A DNA stretch of 44,666 bases. Source: Candidatus Anoxychlamydiales bacterium (GTDB taxonomy: Bacteria; Chlamydiota; Chlamydiia; Chlamydiales; SM23-39). Location: NCBI GenBank assembly GCA_011064875.1, contig JAAKFV010000003.1, positions 1 through 44,666 on the forward strand. The letters run 5' to 3'. A program made the position numbers and the translations under genes. This document shows positions 24,360-33,414 of this stretch, piece by piece (position 1 is the first letter of the stretch; each line of letters begins with the position of its first letter). The notes beneath the pieces are model-generated. The model was not told the origin of the DNA and searched no databases. It worked only from the letters and a program-made list of their open reading frames with translations.

Positions 24360-25538
24360 TTATCTCTCTACTGCCATAGCAATTCCCATACCACCGCCAA
24401 TACACAGGGCAGCTAAACCTTTTTTGGAGTCCCTTTTTATCATTTCATAGAGAAGAGTGATTAAAATTCTAGCGCCAGATGCCCCTATTGGATGACCTAG
24501 TGCTATCGCTCCTCCATTTACGTTTACAATATTTGGATCAAAACCCATCTCTTTATTTATTGCAATTGAAGGAGCTGCAAAAGCTTCATTAATCTCGAGC
24601 AAATCTAAATCTTTAATTTCCCATTTAGCTTTTTCTAAACATTTCTTTATCGTTGAAATAGGGCCTATTCCCATGTATTTAGGATCTACTCCCAAGCTCG
24701 CTACTGCTTTAATCTTTGCTATTGGTTTTAGCCCGAGCTTTTTTGCTTTTTTTGCGCTCATAATAATTACTATTGCAGCTGCATCATTTAAACCAGATGA
24801 GTTGCCAGCTGTAACTGTTCCATTATCTTTAAAAGCTGTAGGGAGTTTTGAAAGACCTTCTAGAGTAGTATCAAATCTTGGATACTCATCTTGATCAAAA
24901 ACAGTAGGATCTTTTTTTCTTTGAGGCACTTGTATAGGAACTATTTCCTCTTTAAATTTACCCTCTTCAATTGCTTTTTTAGCTCTCATCTGAGACTGAA
25001 GTGCAAAAGAGTCTTGCTCTTTTCTCGAAACATCATATTTTTCAGCTACATTCTCTGCTGTAATTCCCATATGATAATGATTAAAAGCATCAAAAAGTCC
25101 ATCTTTGATCATAGAATCTGTAAGTTTCCAATCCCCCATACGCTTGCCCCATCTTGAACCTAAAAGAACATGGGGAGAGAGTGACATATTTTCTTGACCT
25201 CCAGCTATTATAACATCCGCATTTCCAAGTAATATTTCATTAACACCAAGCTCTATAGCTTTAAGCCCAGATCCACATACTTTATTAATAGTAAATGCGG
25301 CAATATCATGAGAGAGCCCAGCTTCTATTAAAGTTTGACGAGCTGGATTTTGCCCTACACCTGCTGTTAAAACCTGACCTAAAATAACTTCATCTATAGT
25401 ATTTGGATCTATTTTTGTTTTTTTTAATAGCTCTTTGATAACTTTTGATCCTAAAGTTGAAGCTGGCATCTCTTTTAGAGTTCCTAAAAACTTTCCTATT
25501 GCAGTTCTGCCAGCTGCTACTATTACAACTTCATCCAT
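24360..25538 (-). CDS. atoB: Acetyl-CoA C-acetyltransferase (thiolase)
   Basis: 392 residues, typical thiolase length. Catalytic parts visible: [13 protein letters not shown] with the nucleophilic Cys near position 88, [28 protein letters not shown] with the conserved His near 348, and [12 protein letters not shown] with the second Cys near 378. The usual biosynthetic-type reaction condenses two acetyl-CoA to acetoacetyl-CoA. The gene follows the phosphotransacylase by 8 bp and precedes ackA by 1 bp. That placement strongly suggests its product feeds the phosphotransacylase, kinase and decarboxylase steps. Confidence 0.9.
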   Translation of the reverse strand: MDEVVIVAAGRTAIGKFLGTLKEMPASTLGSKVIKELLKKTKIDPNTIDEVILGQVLTAGVGQNPARQTLIEAGLSHDIAAFTINKVCGSGLKAIELGVNEILLGNADVIIAGGQENMSLSPHVLLGSRWGKRMGDWKLTDSMIKDGLFDAFNHYHMGITAENVAEKYDVSRKEQDSFALQSQMRAKKAIEEGKFKEEIVPIQVPQRKKDPTVFDQDEYPRFDTTLEGLSKLPTAFKDNGTVTAGNSSGLNDAAAIVIIMSAKKAKKLGLKPIAKIKAVASLGVDPKYMGIGPISTIKKCLEKAKWEIKDLDLLEINEAFAAPSIAINKEMGFDPNIVNVNGGAIALGHPIGASGARILITLLYEMIKRDSKKGLAALCIGGGMGIAMAVER

Positions 25539-25546
25539 TTTTCATC

Positions 25547-26476
25547 TCACTTGTTTTGAATATTTTCATAATATAGTTTAGCAAATACGCAAGAGAGTGC
25601 TCTTTCTTTCGCTGTAGTATTTCTACTATTTATTAAAACAGGCACCTTAGCGCCTAAAGCTAAACTACCGCACTCAGCCTTTGAAAAAAGCTCTAATTGT
25701 TTTACAGCAATATTGCTAGCATCTAGATTTGGGAAAAGAGCGATATCAACATCGCCAGCTACTTTAGAAGGAAAATTTTTATCATCTGCAATTTTTTTAG
25801 AAAAAGCAATATCAAAAGATAAAGGCCCCTCTAATATTACATCTTTAAAAATTCCCTCTTTTGCCATATCTACAAGTGCTTTAGCATCCATAGTAGATAT
25901 TATCTCTTCATTTACTTTTTCAATACAGGATAAAATTGCAATTTTTGGCTTTTCAATACCAATCGATCTAGCTACATCTATAGCATTTAACAAAATATCT
26001 ACCTTCGTTTTTAGATTCGGTAAAATGTTGATTCCCACATCTGTATAAATTAAAGTTTTTTTATAAAAGGGGGTGTCACAAATATAACAATTACTGATCC
26101 TTCTATTAGCTCTAATTCCTGTATCTTTAGATAGTACTGCCTTGAGCAGTATGCTAGTATCTAATGAGCCTTTTAAAATAGCTTTTGCTCTGTTTTCTTT
26201 AACAAGCTCAACGGCTTTTTTAGCCGCCTCTTTCATATCTAAAACATCTATAACTTCATATTGAGATAGATCTTTATTTATGTTTTTAGCGATCTTTTCT
26301 AACTCTTTTTTCGGTCCTATGATAATCGGATCAACAAGATTCATTTCATGAGCTAAAATAGCACCCTTCAAAGCCTCATCATTTAAAGGATAAACAGATG
26401 CTATAGGAAGTTTTTTAGAGATTTTTAAAGCTCTTTCAACAAATTTTTGATTCTTTTCTTGGTATTTTTCTGACAT
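25547..26476 (-). CDS. Phosphate acetyl/butyryltransferase
   Basis: 309 residues, AAGGAAG ribosome site. It matches the Pta/Ptb catalytic fold: LPIASVYPLNDEALKGAILA near the start, VELVKENRAKAILKGSLDT, RANRRISNCYI, and LTEGPLSFD-like and DIALFPNLDASNIAVKQLE blocks. It ends with GAKVPVLINSRNTTAKERALS. The family swaps CoA for phosphate on acetyl-, propionyl- or butyryl-CoA. The length and the GPLSFDIAFS segment favour the Ptb-like or broad-range branch. Since thiolase and ackA follow directly, acetoacetyl-CoA is a candidate substrate, which is inference. Confidence 0.85.
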   Translation of the reverse strand: MSEKYQEKNQKFVERALKISKKLPIASVYPLNDEALKGAILAHEMNLVDPIIIGPKKELEKIAKNINKDLSQYEVIDVLDMKEAAKKAVELVKENRAKAILKGSLDTSILLKAVLSKDTGIRANRRISNCYICDTPFYKKTLIYTDVGINILPNLKTKVDILLNAIDVARSIGIEKPKIAILSCIEKVNEEIISTMDAKALVDMAKEGIFKDVILEGPLSFDIAFSKKIADDKNFPSKVAGDVDIALFPNLDASNIAVKQLELFSKAECGSLALGAKVPVLINSRNTTAKERALSCVFAKLYYENIQNK

Positions 26477-26606
26477 TATTTATCTTCCTTTAAGAGTTCT
26501 TTTTTCATCTTCTTTTAATCGTCATTAAAAAAGATAAAAATAAAATTGTCAAAGAAATTCTACTATATTTAAGGTATTTGAAAATTACTTTATAAACTAA
26601 AGATAA

Positions 26607-29321
26607 TCAAAGCTTTAAGCTAAGCCTTATGACAGGTTGATCTTTTACTTTCTCAAAAGAAAATCCAAAAGATTTACATAGGTTTTTAATAGCAATATTA
26701 TCTTCTAACATCTGAGATATTAAATACTCTCTTTTTTCTTCTTTTGCTATTTTTATAATATTATCTAGTAGTTTTTTTCCAAGTCCTTTTTTATGCCAGT
26801 TATCTTTAACAAGAAGTGAGAAAAAACCATCATTTGAGTTTTTCAATTTAGTAAATCTACCTATCGCTATAATTTCTCTGCTGTCTTTTAGTTCTGCAAC
26901 TAAAGTTATTTCTCTATCGTAATCTATGAAACACATTCTAATTAGTCTTTCATGAGCAACTAAATCATCGTAGTGAAGCGATTTAAAATACTCTTCTTTT
27001 AAAGATTTTTCAGAAACATCTTTATAAAATTCTCTCATAAGCGGTTCGTCATCAGGATGTATCGGTCTAATTACAATTGGAGTTTCATCTTTTAATTTAT
27101 AGTCCATCACTAAATGAAGAGGATATGGTCTTATAGCGAGTTTTGGATATTTTTCTTGCTTTTCATGAAGTATTATTCGAGCGTCTAAAGCTATAATCTC
27201 GTTCTTCGAGGCTAAAAGAGGATTAATATCACACTCTTTTATCTCGGGATATTGAGCTATGAGAGAGCTAAACTCGACTACAATTTTCTCTAATTTATCT
27301 AAATCTACAGCTTTTTTCCCTCTAACCCCTTGCAGAGCTTGATAGATTTTTGTTCTCTCCATTAATCTTTTTGCAAGAGTAATTGTGAGTGGAGGAAGAG
27401 CTATTGCTTTATCTTTAAATACCTCTACGAGCTCACCTCCTGTACCGAAAAGCATAATTGGTCCAAAATCTGAATCAACAGTGCTTCCAAGTATCAATTC
27501 ATATCCATCTAAAAGAACCATCTCTTGAACTGTTACGCCATCAAAATCCTTTTCTTTTCCAAGATCTTTTAAAGATTTTTGAATTTCTAAAAAAGCATCT
27601 TTCACTTCACTCTCATTGTGTAAATTGAGCTTTACTCCCCCAACATCCGTTTTATGAGTAATTTCTTTAGAAAATACTTTTAAAACAACTGGGTAGCCTA
27701 TTTTTTTAGAAAGTTCAATTGTCTCTTCCAGATTTTTTGCAATAAAAGTCTCAACTATCGGAATATCAAAGACTTTTAAAATATTTTTTGATTCAAATTC
27801 ATCTAAAAGAACTCTATTTTCATCTCTTGCTTTTTTTATTATCTCGTTAATTATATTTTCTTGTTTTTTGATTTTTTTTTGAGTTGCTATTGAAGATTGA
27901 ACTTTAGCTGTCTCATATATACCTATCATATTATAACAATATGACCACATGTAACCAAAAGATCGACAAGCTTGATCTGGAAATTCAAAATCAGGAATAT
28001 TGCTAGCTGCTAAAATATTCCTACCCTCTTCTACAGATTTTGCTCCCATCCACGCTGCAAAAATAGGTCTACCTATATCTGCAAATTCTTTAATTTTATT
28101 AGCAACTAAAGTAGCGTCCGTCATAAATTGAGGGGTTAAAATAACCAAAATACCTTCTACATTTTCATCTTCAACTAATACTTTTAGAGTCTTATGATAA
28201 AGATCAGCTGTAGCATCTCCTAAAATATCGATCGGATTATTATGAGACCAAGCCTGAGGTAAAAATTCGTTTAATTTTTCATATGTACTATCTTGAAGCG
28301 TTGCTATTTTTGCTCCATGAATTATTAAACTGTCTGTTGCTATAACAGCTGGTCCTCCAGCATTTGTCACTATAGCAAGATGAGGTCCTTTTGGAATTGG
28401 CTGCTTTGATAAAATCTCATTCATACTAAATAGATCATTAATAGTATTAACTCTTAAAACCCCTACCCTTTTTAAAGCCGCATCTAATACCTCATCACTA
28501 CCAGCTAGCGCTCCTGTATGTGACTTAGCTGCATGCGCTGATTCTTTGGTTCTTCCGGCTTTTATTAAAATAATCGGCTTTGTTAAAGCGACCTCTCTTG
28601 CAGCAGACAAAAAAGATCTAGGATCTGAAATGTTTTCCATATACATCAAAATACTTTTGGTATTTGGATCATCCCCAAAATAGTTAATCAAATCGCCCCA
28701 ATCTACATCAATCATAGAACCTATCGATACAAATGCACTAAATCCTATTTTTTCTTTTACGCTCCAATCTAATACAGCTGTCCCTAATGCTCCAGATTGA
28801 GAAATAAAAGCAATATTTCCACTCTTTGGCATATCTTTTGCGAAAGTAGCATTAAGGTTTAAACTTGGATTCATTATTCCTAAACAATTTGGCCCAATAA
28901 TTCTTATCTTTTTTTTATTTAGAAGAATCTGATCTTCTAATTCTTTGCCACTCTTGCCGAGTTCTTTAAATCCTGCAGATATTATTATAGCTGCGCTTAC
29001 ATTTTTTTCTTCTAACTGGGCAATAATACCCGGGACTGTTTTAGATGGAGTTGCTATAATTGCTAAATCAATTTTTTTTTCTATCTTATCAATACTAGGA
29101 TATGCTTTTTGCCCTAAAATACTATCTCTTTTAGGGTTAACTAAAAATATTTCACCTTTAAAAGATGAGTTCACTAAATTTTCTACTAGAGTTTTTCCAA
29201 CGCTATTTTCTTTATCAGTAGCACCAATTATTGCAATGGTCTTGGGATTAAAAATATAATCTAAGTTATTGAGCTCTTTATATAAAATATTTAAAGAGGG
29301 ATCAAATTTATACTCTTCCAT
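26607..29321 (-). CDS. ADP-forming acyl-CoA synthetase fused to a C-terminal GNAT domain
   Basis: 904 residues from the ATG at 29321, which has GAGG 9 bases upstream. The frame could extend to a TTG at 29336, but that TTG overlaps the ribosome site. Domain order: CoA-binding Rossmann domain (about 25-150), ligase-CoA domain with the phosphorylatable His268 in [15 protein letters not shown]-grasp domain (about 500-715), then GNAT acetyltransferase (about 740-904, [16 protein letters not shown] acetyl-CoA loop). With the His intact, it can in principle make ATP from acetyl-CoA (acetyl-CoA + ADP + Pi giving acetate + ATP). Relatives with a degenerate synthetase act as protein lysine acetyltransferases. 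Lies 130 bp upstream of the phosphotransacylase. Confidence 0.85.
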   Translation of the reverse strand: MEEYKFDPSLNILYKELNNLDYIFNPKTIAIIGATDKENSVGKTLVENLVNSSFKGEIFLVNPKRDSILGQKAYPSIDKIEKKIDLAIIATPSKTVPGIIAQLEEKNVSAAIIISAGFKELGKSGKELEDQILLNKKKIRIIGPNCLGIMNPSLNLNATFAKDMPKSGNIAFISQSGALGTAVLDWSVKEKIGFSAFVSIGSMIDVDWGDLINYFGDDPNTKSILMYMENISDPRSFLSAAREVALTKPIILIKAGRTKESAHAAKSHTGALAGSDEVLDAALKRVGVLRVNTINDLFSMNEILSKQPIPKGPHLAIVTNAGGPAVIATDSLIIHGAKIATLQDSTYEKLNEFLPQAWSHNNPIDILGDATADLYHKTLKVLVEDENVEGILVILTPQFMTDATLVANKIKEFADIGRPIFAAWMGAKSVEEGRNILAASNIPDFEFPDQACRSFGYMWSYCYNMIGIYETAKVQSSIATQKKIKKQENIINEIIKKARDENRVLLDEFESKNILKVFDIPIVETFIAKNLEETIELSKKIGYPVVLKVFSKEITHKTDVGGVKLNLHNESEVKDAFLEIQKSLKDLGKEKDFDGVTVQEMVLLDGYELILGSTVDSDFGPIMLFGTGGELVEVFKDKAIALPPLTITLAKRLMERTKIYQALQGVRGKKAVDLDKLEKIVVEFSSLIAQYPEIKECDINPLLASKNEIIALDARIILHEKQEKYPKLAIRPYPLHLVMDYKLKDETPIVIRPIHPDDEPLMREFYKDVSEKSLKEEYFKSLHYDDLVAHERLIRMCFIDYDREITLVAELKDSREIIAIGRFTKLKNSNDGFFSLLVKDNWHKKGLGKKLLDNIIKIAKEEKREYLISQMLEDNIAIKNLCKSFGFSFEKVKDQPVIRLSLKL

Positions 29322-29388
29322 CTTGATATACCTCAATAATTCGATATATATTATGTAAAAGCTTAAGTAAACTATTTTTTCTTGAAAT

Positions 29389-30030
29389 TTATCTAGATAT
29401 TTTTAAGGTTTTATCTATTTGCTCTTTTGATATAGACCCAATTCTCAATATCTTATATGGCTTTTCAACTAAAGAAATAATAGTAGATGGGATTTTAAGC
29501 TCGCACTCTCCCGTATCGATAATTGCTGGTATCTTATTTAAAAAAGCATCTAAAACCATCTTAGCATTAACTGGACTTTTTCTATTTGAGATATTAGCAG
29601 ATGTTCCAACTATTGGAGATCCTAATAGATTAATTAGTTTTTGAGTATAGTAATTATCTGGCATTCTAAGAGCTATTGTTAAGTCTGAAGATATTAAAGA
29701 TGAAATTTTTGGGTTTTTCTTTAAAATGATGGTTAAAGGTCCTGGGAAAAATCTATTTGCTAAAATATAAAAATCATTTGGAATCTTAATAGCTACTCTT
29801 TTGACATCTTCAATTGAACCTAGATGAACAATCAATGCTTTATTTTTATCTCTTTTTTTTAAAGTATATATTTTTTCGATAGCTTCTTCCTTAAACATAT
29901 GAGCGCCAAGACCATAGACAGTTTCTGTTGGAAAAGCAATTACTTTAGATTCATTTAAGTAATCTACAATATTTTTAAAATTTTGATCTGTTAGATTTTT
30001 TTTTGAAAAAATTTTCGTTTTCATCTTCAT
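29389..30030 (-). CDS. tsaC: TsaC/YrdC-type threonylcarbamoyl-AMP synthase
   Basis: 213 residues. YrdC motifs: [15 protein letters not shown] near the start, [37 protein letters not shown], and [17 protein letters not shown]. The enzyme makes threonylcarbamoyl-AMP for the t6A modification at position 37 of ANN-decoding tRNAs. The Sua5 C-terminal domain is absent, as in the short TsaC form. The gene lies 67 bp upstream (in genome order after) of the ADP-forming synthetase and reads the same way. The start could be Met1 or Met3. Confidence 0.8.
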   Translation of the reverse strand: MKMKTKIFSKKNLTDQNFKNIVDYLNESKVIAFPTETVYGLGAHMFKEEAIEKIYTLKKRDKNKALIVHLGSIEDVKRVAIKIPNDFYILANRFFPGPLTIILKKNPKISSLISSDLTIALRMPDNYYTQKLINLLGSPIVGTSANISNRKSPVNAKMVLDAFLNKIPAIIDTGECELKIPSTIISLVEKPYKILRIGSISKEQIDKTLKISR

Positions 30031-30164
30031 TTTTTTTGAAATTTTACAGCTATTTTACACTAAAATTTCAATGTTTTGAACACATAAAATAAAATTGTTT
30101 GTTGAGAAAAAATTTGAATAGGATATCCCCTCTATTATATGATTAAAAAAAATATTAAAATCTT

Positions 30165-30662
30165 ATGCAAAGCAGTTTTTATAATAAAATTTTTCAAAGA
30201 AGCTTAGCCGAAAAGCTCTTGAGCTTTTTCATTTTTTTAACGATCTCTTTGCTTTTCTGGTCAATCTTAGTGTTTATCTTATCTAAAAGCTCTTGGAGCT
30301 TTATTGGATCTAATTGGGTCTTTAAAAAGCTATATACCACCCTTTATCTAACATATTTTATCCTTCTTTCGCTCTCCTCTTTTTTGCTTTGGCAAAAGTT
30401 TTCTTTTAAAAAACTTAAATTAGAGATAAGCTTTTTTTTGAGTATCTTTTTTCTATCCACCTTTTGGAATTATACTTTCCTTTTCAAACATGATTATTTT
30501 ATTAGTTTAATCACTATCCTATTTACTCTTTTCTTTTCTATTGTCTTAAATATGCTTATCTGGAAAAAAACAAAAGTTGCAGCAATTATTTTCAGTAATT
30601 GTAGTCTTTGGATTTTATATTTATTTATTTTAAATATGGTTGCATCTATTACAAATTATTAA
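30165..30662 (+). CDS. tspO: TspO/MBR-family (translocator protein) membrane protein
   Basis: 165 residues with five hydrophobic segments. The first conserved block SSWSFIGSNWVFKKLYTTLY matches the TspO PxWxPPxWVFxxxWTxLY motif. The last helix LWILYLFILNMVASITNY matches the PYLxWVSFAxxLNxxIWxLN end. The central WNYTFLF resembles the ALNxxWSPxFF helix. TspO binds tetrapyrroles and sterols, and is linked to stress and porphyrin handling. The homologue is divergent, so the binding site may be altered. It is followed 13 bp later by a TMEM14-like gene, forming a two-gene operon. No good ribosome site before the ATG. Confidence 0.6.
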   Translation: MQSSFYNKIFQRSLAEKLLSFFIFLTISLLFWSILVFILSKSSWSFIGSNWVFKKLYTTLYLTYFILLSLSSFLLWQKFSFKKLKLEISFFLSIFFLSTFWNYTFLFKHDYFISLITILFTLFFSIVLNMLIWKKTKVAAIIFSNCSLWILYLFILNMVASITNY

Positions 30663-30675
30663 AGGAGAAAAATTT

Positions 30676-31002
30676 ATGAAAACAACCGCTTACATTTCAC
30701 TTATCTATGGATTGATTATAATCTTAAGTGGGATTATGGCTTTTAGATTTACTGACAAGCTTGCACCTCTTGTAGTTGAAGTGTTTCTTGGAATCGTAAT
30801 ACTTGCAAATGTCTTTTTTATGATGATGGAAAAAAAACCTTCATTTTACGTTCTTTTAGTTTTATCTTTCTTACTTGCAATATTTTACGGATATAACTTT
30901 TCTCAGACACATCAGTTTTTTCAAGGGGTTTTGACAGGTATTAGTTTTTTTGTTTTTATTTATGAACTTTTAAAGCTTTTTAAAGTTACTGGAGCTGAAT
31001 AA
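30676..31002 (+). CDS. TMEM14/UPF0136-like small membrane protein, 108 aa
   Basis: The start at 30676 is favoured by AAAGGAG just after the tspO stop; a longer frame begins at 30640. Four hydrophobic segments: YGLIIILSGIMAFRF, VVEVFLGIVILANVFFMMM, FYVLLVLSFLLAIFYGY, and FFQGVLTGISFFVFIYELL. The helix pattern and the Gly-containing FYGYxxxxxxxFxxGxLTGxS block are reminiscent of TMEM14 proteins, which in eukaryotic mitochondria export a heme precursor. Co-transcribed with tspO, so a shared tetrapyrrole or lipid role is conceivable. Assignment is tentative. Confidence 0.5.
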   Translation: MKTTAYISLIYGLIIILSGIMAFRFTDKLAPLVVEVFLGIVILANVFFMMMEKKPSFYVLLVLSFLLAIFYGYNFSQTHQFFQGVLTGISFFVFIYELLKLFKVTGAE

Positions 31003-31044
31003 AAAAAAACCGAGCTCGACCTAGCGGTCTTACTCGATTCTTTT
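31001..31044. terminator. Bidirectional terminator between the TMEM14-like and Hc2-like genes
   Basis: A symmetric hairpin CGAG-CTC-GACC-TAGC-GGTC-TTA-CTCG at 31011-31036 with a 3x3 internal loop. On the minus strand (Hc2-like gene) it is followed by GTTTTTTTTT, a strong terminator. On the plus strand it is followed by ATTCTTTT. Confidence 0.7.
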
Positions 31045-31068
31045 ATTAAAAACTTAAAACCAAAAGAC

Positions 31069-31242
31069 TTAAGCTTTTGCTTTTCTTCTTTTTCTTCTTT
31101 TAGTAGCTTTTTTAGCAGGAGCTTTTGTAGCTTTTCTTTTTGTAGCTTTTCTTTTAGTTGTTTTTCTTTTAGCTGGTTTTTTAGCTGTTTTTCTTTTAGC
31201 TGTTTTTTTAGCAGCTTTTCTTTTTTTTCTTCTTAAAGGCAT
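31069..31242 (-). CDS. hctB: Histone H1-like Hc2-type protein, 57 aa
   Basis: A 57-codon gene beginning MPLRRKKRKAAKKT, with a strong AAGGAGG site upstream. Nearly all residues are Lys, Arg, Ala, Thr or Pro in short repeated units (AKRKT, AKKPA, KRKAT). It ends KRRKRRKAKA. This is the composition and repeat style of chlamydial Hc2 and other bacterial H1-like DNA-condensing proteins. It is much shorter than pathogen Hc2 (165 or more residues). It presumably compacts the chromosome in the infectious stage. A terminator follows the stop. A SET-domain protein in this window is a possible modifier. Confidence 0.7.
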   Translation of the reverse strand: MPLRRKKRKAAKKTAKRKTAKKPAKRKTTKRKATKRKATKAPAKKATKRRKRRKAKA

Positions 31243-31682
31243 AGTGTCCTCCTTGTTGTTTTTTTAATGTCAATTGTAACATTTGGGTAAATACCCTTTT
31301 ATTCTATTTATCTCTTATACTTTTAAATATAATAAATTATATATAAAAAACAAATAATTTTTATTATTTTTTCAAACTAAATAATTACTAAATTAATAAA
31401 TAGCCTTTATAAACATTTCTCAAGGCTGTTTTTCAAAAAAAAAAATTAAAAAAAAAATTAAAATTATCTATTTTTTTTCTAATTATTCATAAAAATTATT
31501 AAATGCTGTTCTTTAGGGATCAATTTCACTTTTAAATAATCATTAATTATAAAATGAGTAATATTAAGTTATCTTTATCAATATTGGATGTATAAGATTT
31601 TAAAAGTAAGATCTTTAAAGAAATAAAAAGGGTTCTTTAAAAGCAATAATTGATTTTAAAGAACCCAAAAAGGATTAGATTA
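31243..31682. other. Gene-free AT-rich stretch with a terminator
   Basis: No gene was found. It holds a small inverted repeat GGGTA-AA-TACCC at 31285-31296 upstream of the Hc2-like gene, possibly regulatory. A hairpin AGCCTT (31402-31407) / AAGGCT (31422-31427) is followed by T5, with no gene to end on the plus strand. At its right edge is the terminator for the DUF378 gene at 31630-31666. Confidence 0.4.
31622..31666 (-). terminator. Intrinsic terminator of the DUF378 gene
   Basis: A 13 bp perfect stem GGGTTCTTTAAAA / TTTTAAAGAACCC (31630-31666) with an 11-base loop. On the minus strand it is followed by TTTTTATTTC. It lies 16 bp after the stop of the gene at 31683. Confidence 0.75.
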
Positions 31683-31889
31683 CTATTTTTTCTTCCCAAA
31701 GCAGCAGAAGCATTTCCATCTGAACAATGCGTAAAATGCACTCACACCAACTAAGAAGTAGATTACTTTGTCAATCCAAAGTCTTCCAAATATATAATCT
31801 ATGATGTTGAAATCAACAACACCCCAGAATCCCCAGTTAATTCCACCAATAATTAGTAAAATTAATACAAAAACATCGATTTTTTTCAT
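31683..31889 (-). CDS. DUF378-family small membrane protein
   Basis: 68 residues from the ATG at 31889, which has GAAGGA at proper distance; the frame itself opens at an ATG 15 bases earlier. The DUF378 pattern is clear: VLILLIIGGINWGFWGVVDFN (the GxNWG motif), then an amphipathic segment and a second helix VIYFLVGVSAFYALF. It ends in a Cys-rich basic tail KCFCCFGKKK. Function of the family is unknown. The inner-membrane location and the Cys tail could suggest lipid or metal contact. Monocistronic with its own terminator. Confidence 0.75.
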   Translation of the reverse strand: MKKIDVFVLILLIIGGINWGFWGVVDFNIIDYIFGRLWIDKVIYFLVGVSAFYALFRWKCFCCFGKKK

Positions 31890-32067
31890 AATACATTCCT
31901 TCATTAAAATTAGAAGTTCCTCACACTTTATTAACTCTCAAATATCAAATTATTAATCAAGTATTTTTTTTATTTAATTGTTGAAAATAACTGAATATCA
32001 GAAACTTATTGATTTTATTTTTTTTTTAATTTTTAATAGTTATTAAATTGAACAAACAAATAATTAT

Positions 32068-33324
32068 ATGAATAGACCACTTTCTGATTTATTAAGACCG
32101 TTATCATTCGATGATGTTTTTGGACATGAAAAGGCTATTTTTTGGCTAAAAAAAGTAATTGAATCAAAAAAGCCTGTCTCAATTTTATTTTTTGGACCTG
32201 CTGGATCTGGAAAAACAACGCTTGCTAAGCTATATGCGAAAGCGTTTAAAGCAAATTTCATTAAGATGAGCGCTGTATTTGGGTCTACATCTGAGATAAA
32301 AAAAATAGCCTCTGATTCAAAGAAAAATACTCTTTTTAATATCCCAACTATCTTATTTGTTGATGAAATTCACAGATTTAATAAAGCTCAGCAAGATTCA
32401 TTTTTGCCATTTATTGAAGATGGAACAATAACATTAATTGGAGCTACAACTGAAAATCCATCCTTTTCTTTGAACAACGCCCTCATTTCTAGATTTAGAG
32501 TAATTGAGCTATTGGCTCTTGATATTAAAGACTTAAGCAAAATTTTAATGAACTATGAGAAACAACATGGATCTCTCAATTTAACTGAGAGAGCAAAAGA
32601 ATATCTTTTAGAAGAGTCTTTAGGAGATGCTCGTCATTTAATCAATATGATTGAAAATCTCGAAAATCTAAAAGAAAATAAAAAAAATGATTTAGATGAA
32701 ATTGTAAAATTTCTACAAAAAAAACCATCAAATTATGATAAAGCATCTGATATTCATTATAATTTGATATCAGCTTTGCATAAATCGATTAGAGGATCAG
32801 ATGTAGATGCAACCCTGTATTGGCTCTTAAGAATGTTAAACGGTAAAGAAGACCCTTTATACATCACAAGAAGGCTCATTCGAATCAGCCTTGAAGATAT
32901 ATCACTTGCAGACCCTAATGCTTTAAAAATAACGATGCTAGCGGATGAAACTTACAGAAGACTTGGCTCTCCAGAAGGAGAGCTTGCTATCGCTGAGGCA
33001 GCTGTTTATCTATCTTTAGCTCCTAAAAGCAATAAAGTCTATGAAGCTTTTAAAAAGGCACAAAAGCTTGCTGAAAAAACTTCCCATCTTTTACCTCCCA
33101 AACACATATTAAATGCTCCAACAAAACTTATGAAAGATCTAGGTTATTCAAAAGGATACAAATATGATCATGATGAAAAAGATAGTTTTTCAGCACAAAA
33201 TTATTTCCCTGAAGATCTTTCACAAGAGCAATTTTATTTTCCAAAAGATATAGGTTTTGAAAAAGAAATGAAAAAAAGATATGTATATTTTGACAAATTA
33301 AGGAAATTAAAATCGAAAAGTTAA
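32068..33324 (+). CDS. rarA: Replication-associated recombination protein RarA (MgsA), AAA+ ATPase
   Basis: 418 residues. It starts with PLSDLLRPLSFDDVFGHE, then Walker A GPAGSGKT (43-50), Walker B ILFVDEIHRF (95-104), sensor 1 GATTENPSF and the arginine finger SRFRVIE. The MgsA C-terminal tetramerisation domain follows (DVDATLYWLLRMLNGKEDPLYI and RRLGSPEGELAIAEAAVYLS). RarA acts on stalled forks and single-strand gaps with SSB. Monocistronic; the 3' end is about 90 bp from the next gene. Well conserved and complete. Confidence 0.9.
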   Translation: MNRPLSDLLRPLSFDDVFGHEKAIFWLKKVIESKKPVSILFFGPAGSGKTTLAKLYAKAFKANFIKMSAVFGSTSEIKKIASDSKKNTLFNIPTILFVDEIHRFNKAQQDSFLPFIEDGTITLIGATTENPSFSLNNALISRFRVIELLALDIKDLSKILMNYEKQHGSLNLTERAKEYLLEESLGDARHLINMIENLENLKENKKNDLDEIVKFLQKKPSNYDKASDIHYNLISALHKSIRGSDVDATLYWLLRMLNGKEDPLYITRRLIRISLEDISLADPNALKITMLADETYRRLGSPEGELAIAEAAVYLSLAPKSNKVYEAFKKAQKLAEKTSHLLPPKHILNAPTKLMKDLGYSKGYKYDHDEKDSFSAQNYFPEDLSQEQFYFPKDIGFEKEMKKRYVYFDKLRKLKSKS

Positions 33325-33414
33325 TTTTTTTCTTTAAAATAACTTTAAATTATAACTTGATTCAAAACACCAATTTAACTTATATTGCATCTAGGTACTA
33401 GCTCAATTGTAAAT

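Noticed and set aside
24673-25157. Plus-strand frames opposite the thiolase gene
   Set aside because: Shadows of a well-conserved gene on the other strand.
31069-31242. Possible CRISPR or simple tandem repeat because of recurring CTTTTCTTTTAG units
   Set aside because: The repeats resolve into a coding frame of Lys/Arg/Ala/Thr units with a strong ribosome site and terminator; no spacers.
31402-31427. A small RNA or terminator on the plus strand at the AGCCTT/AAGGCT hairpin
   Set aside because: Short 6 bp stem, no promoter or gene upstream on that strand; AT-rich context makes such hairpins common by chance.
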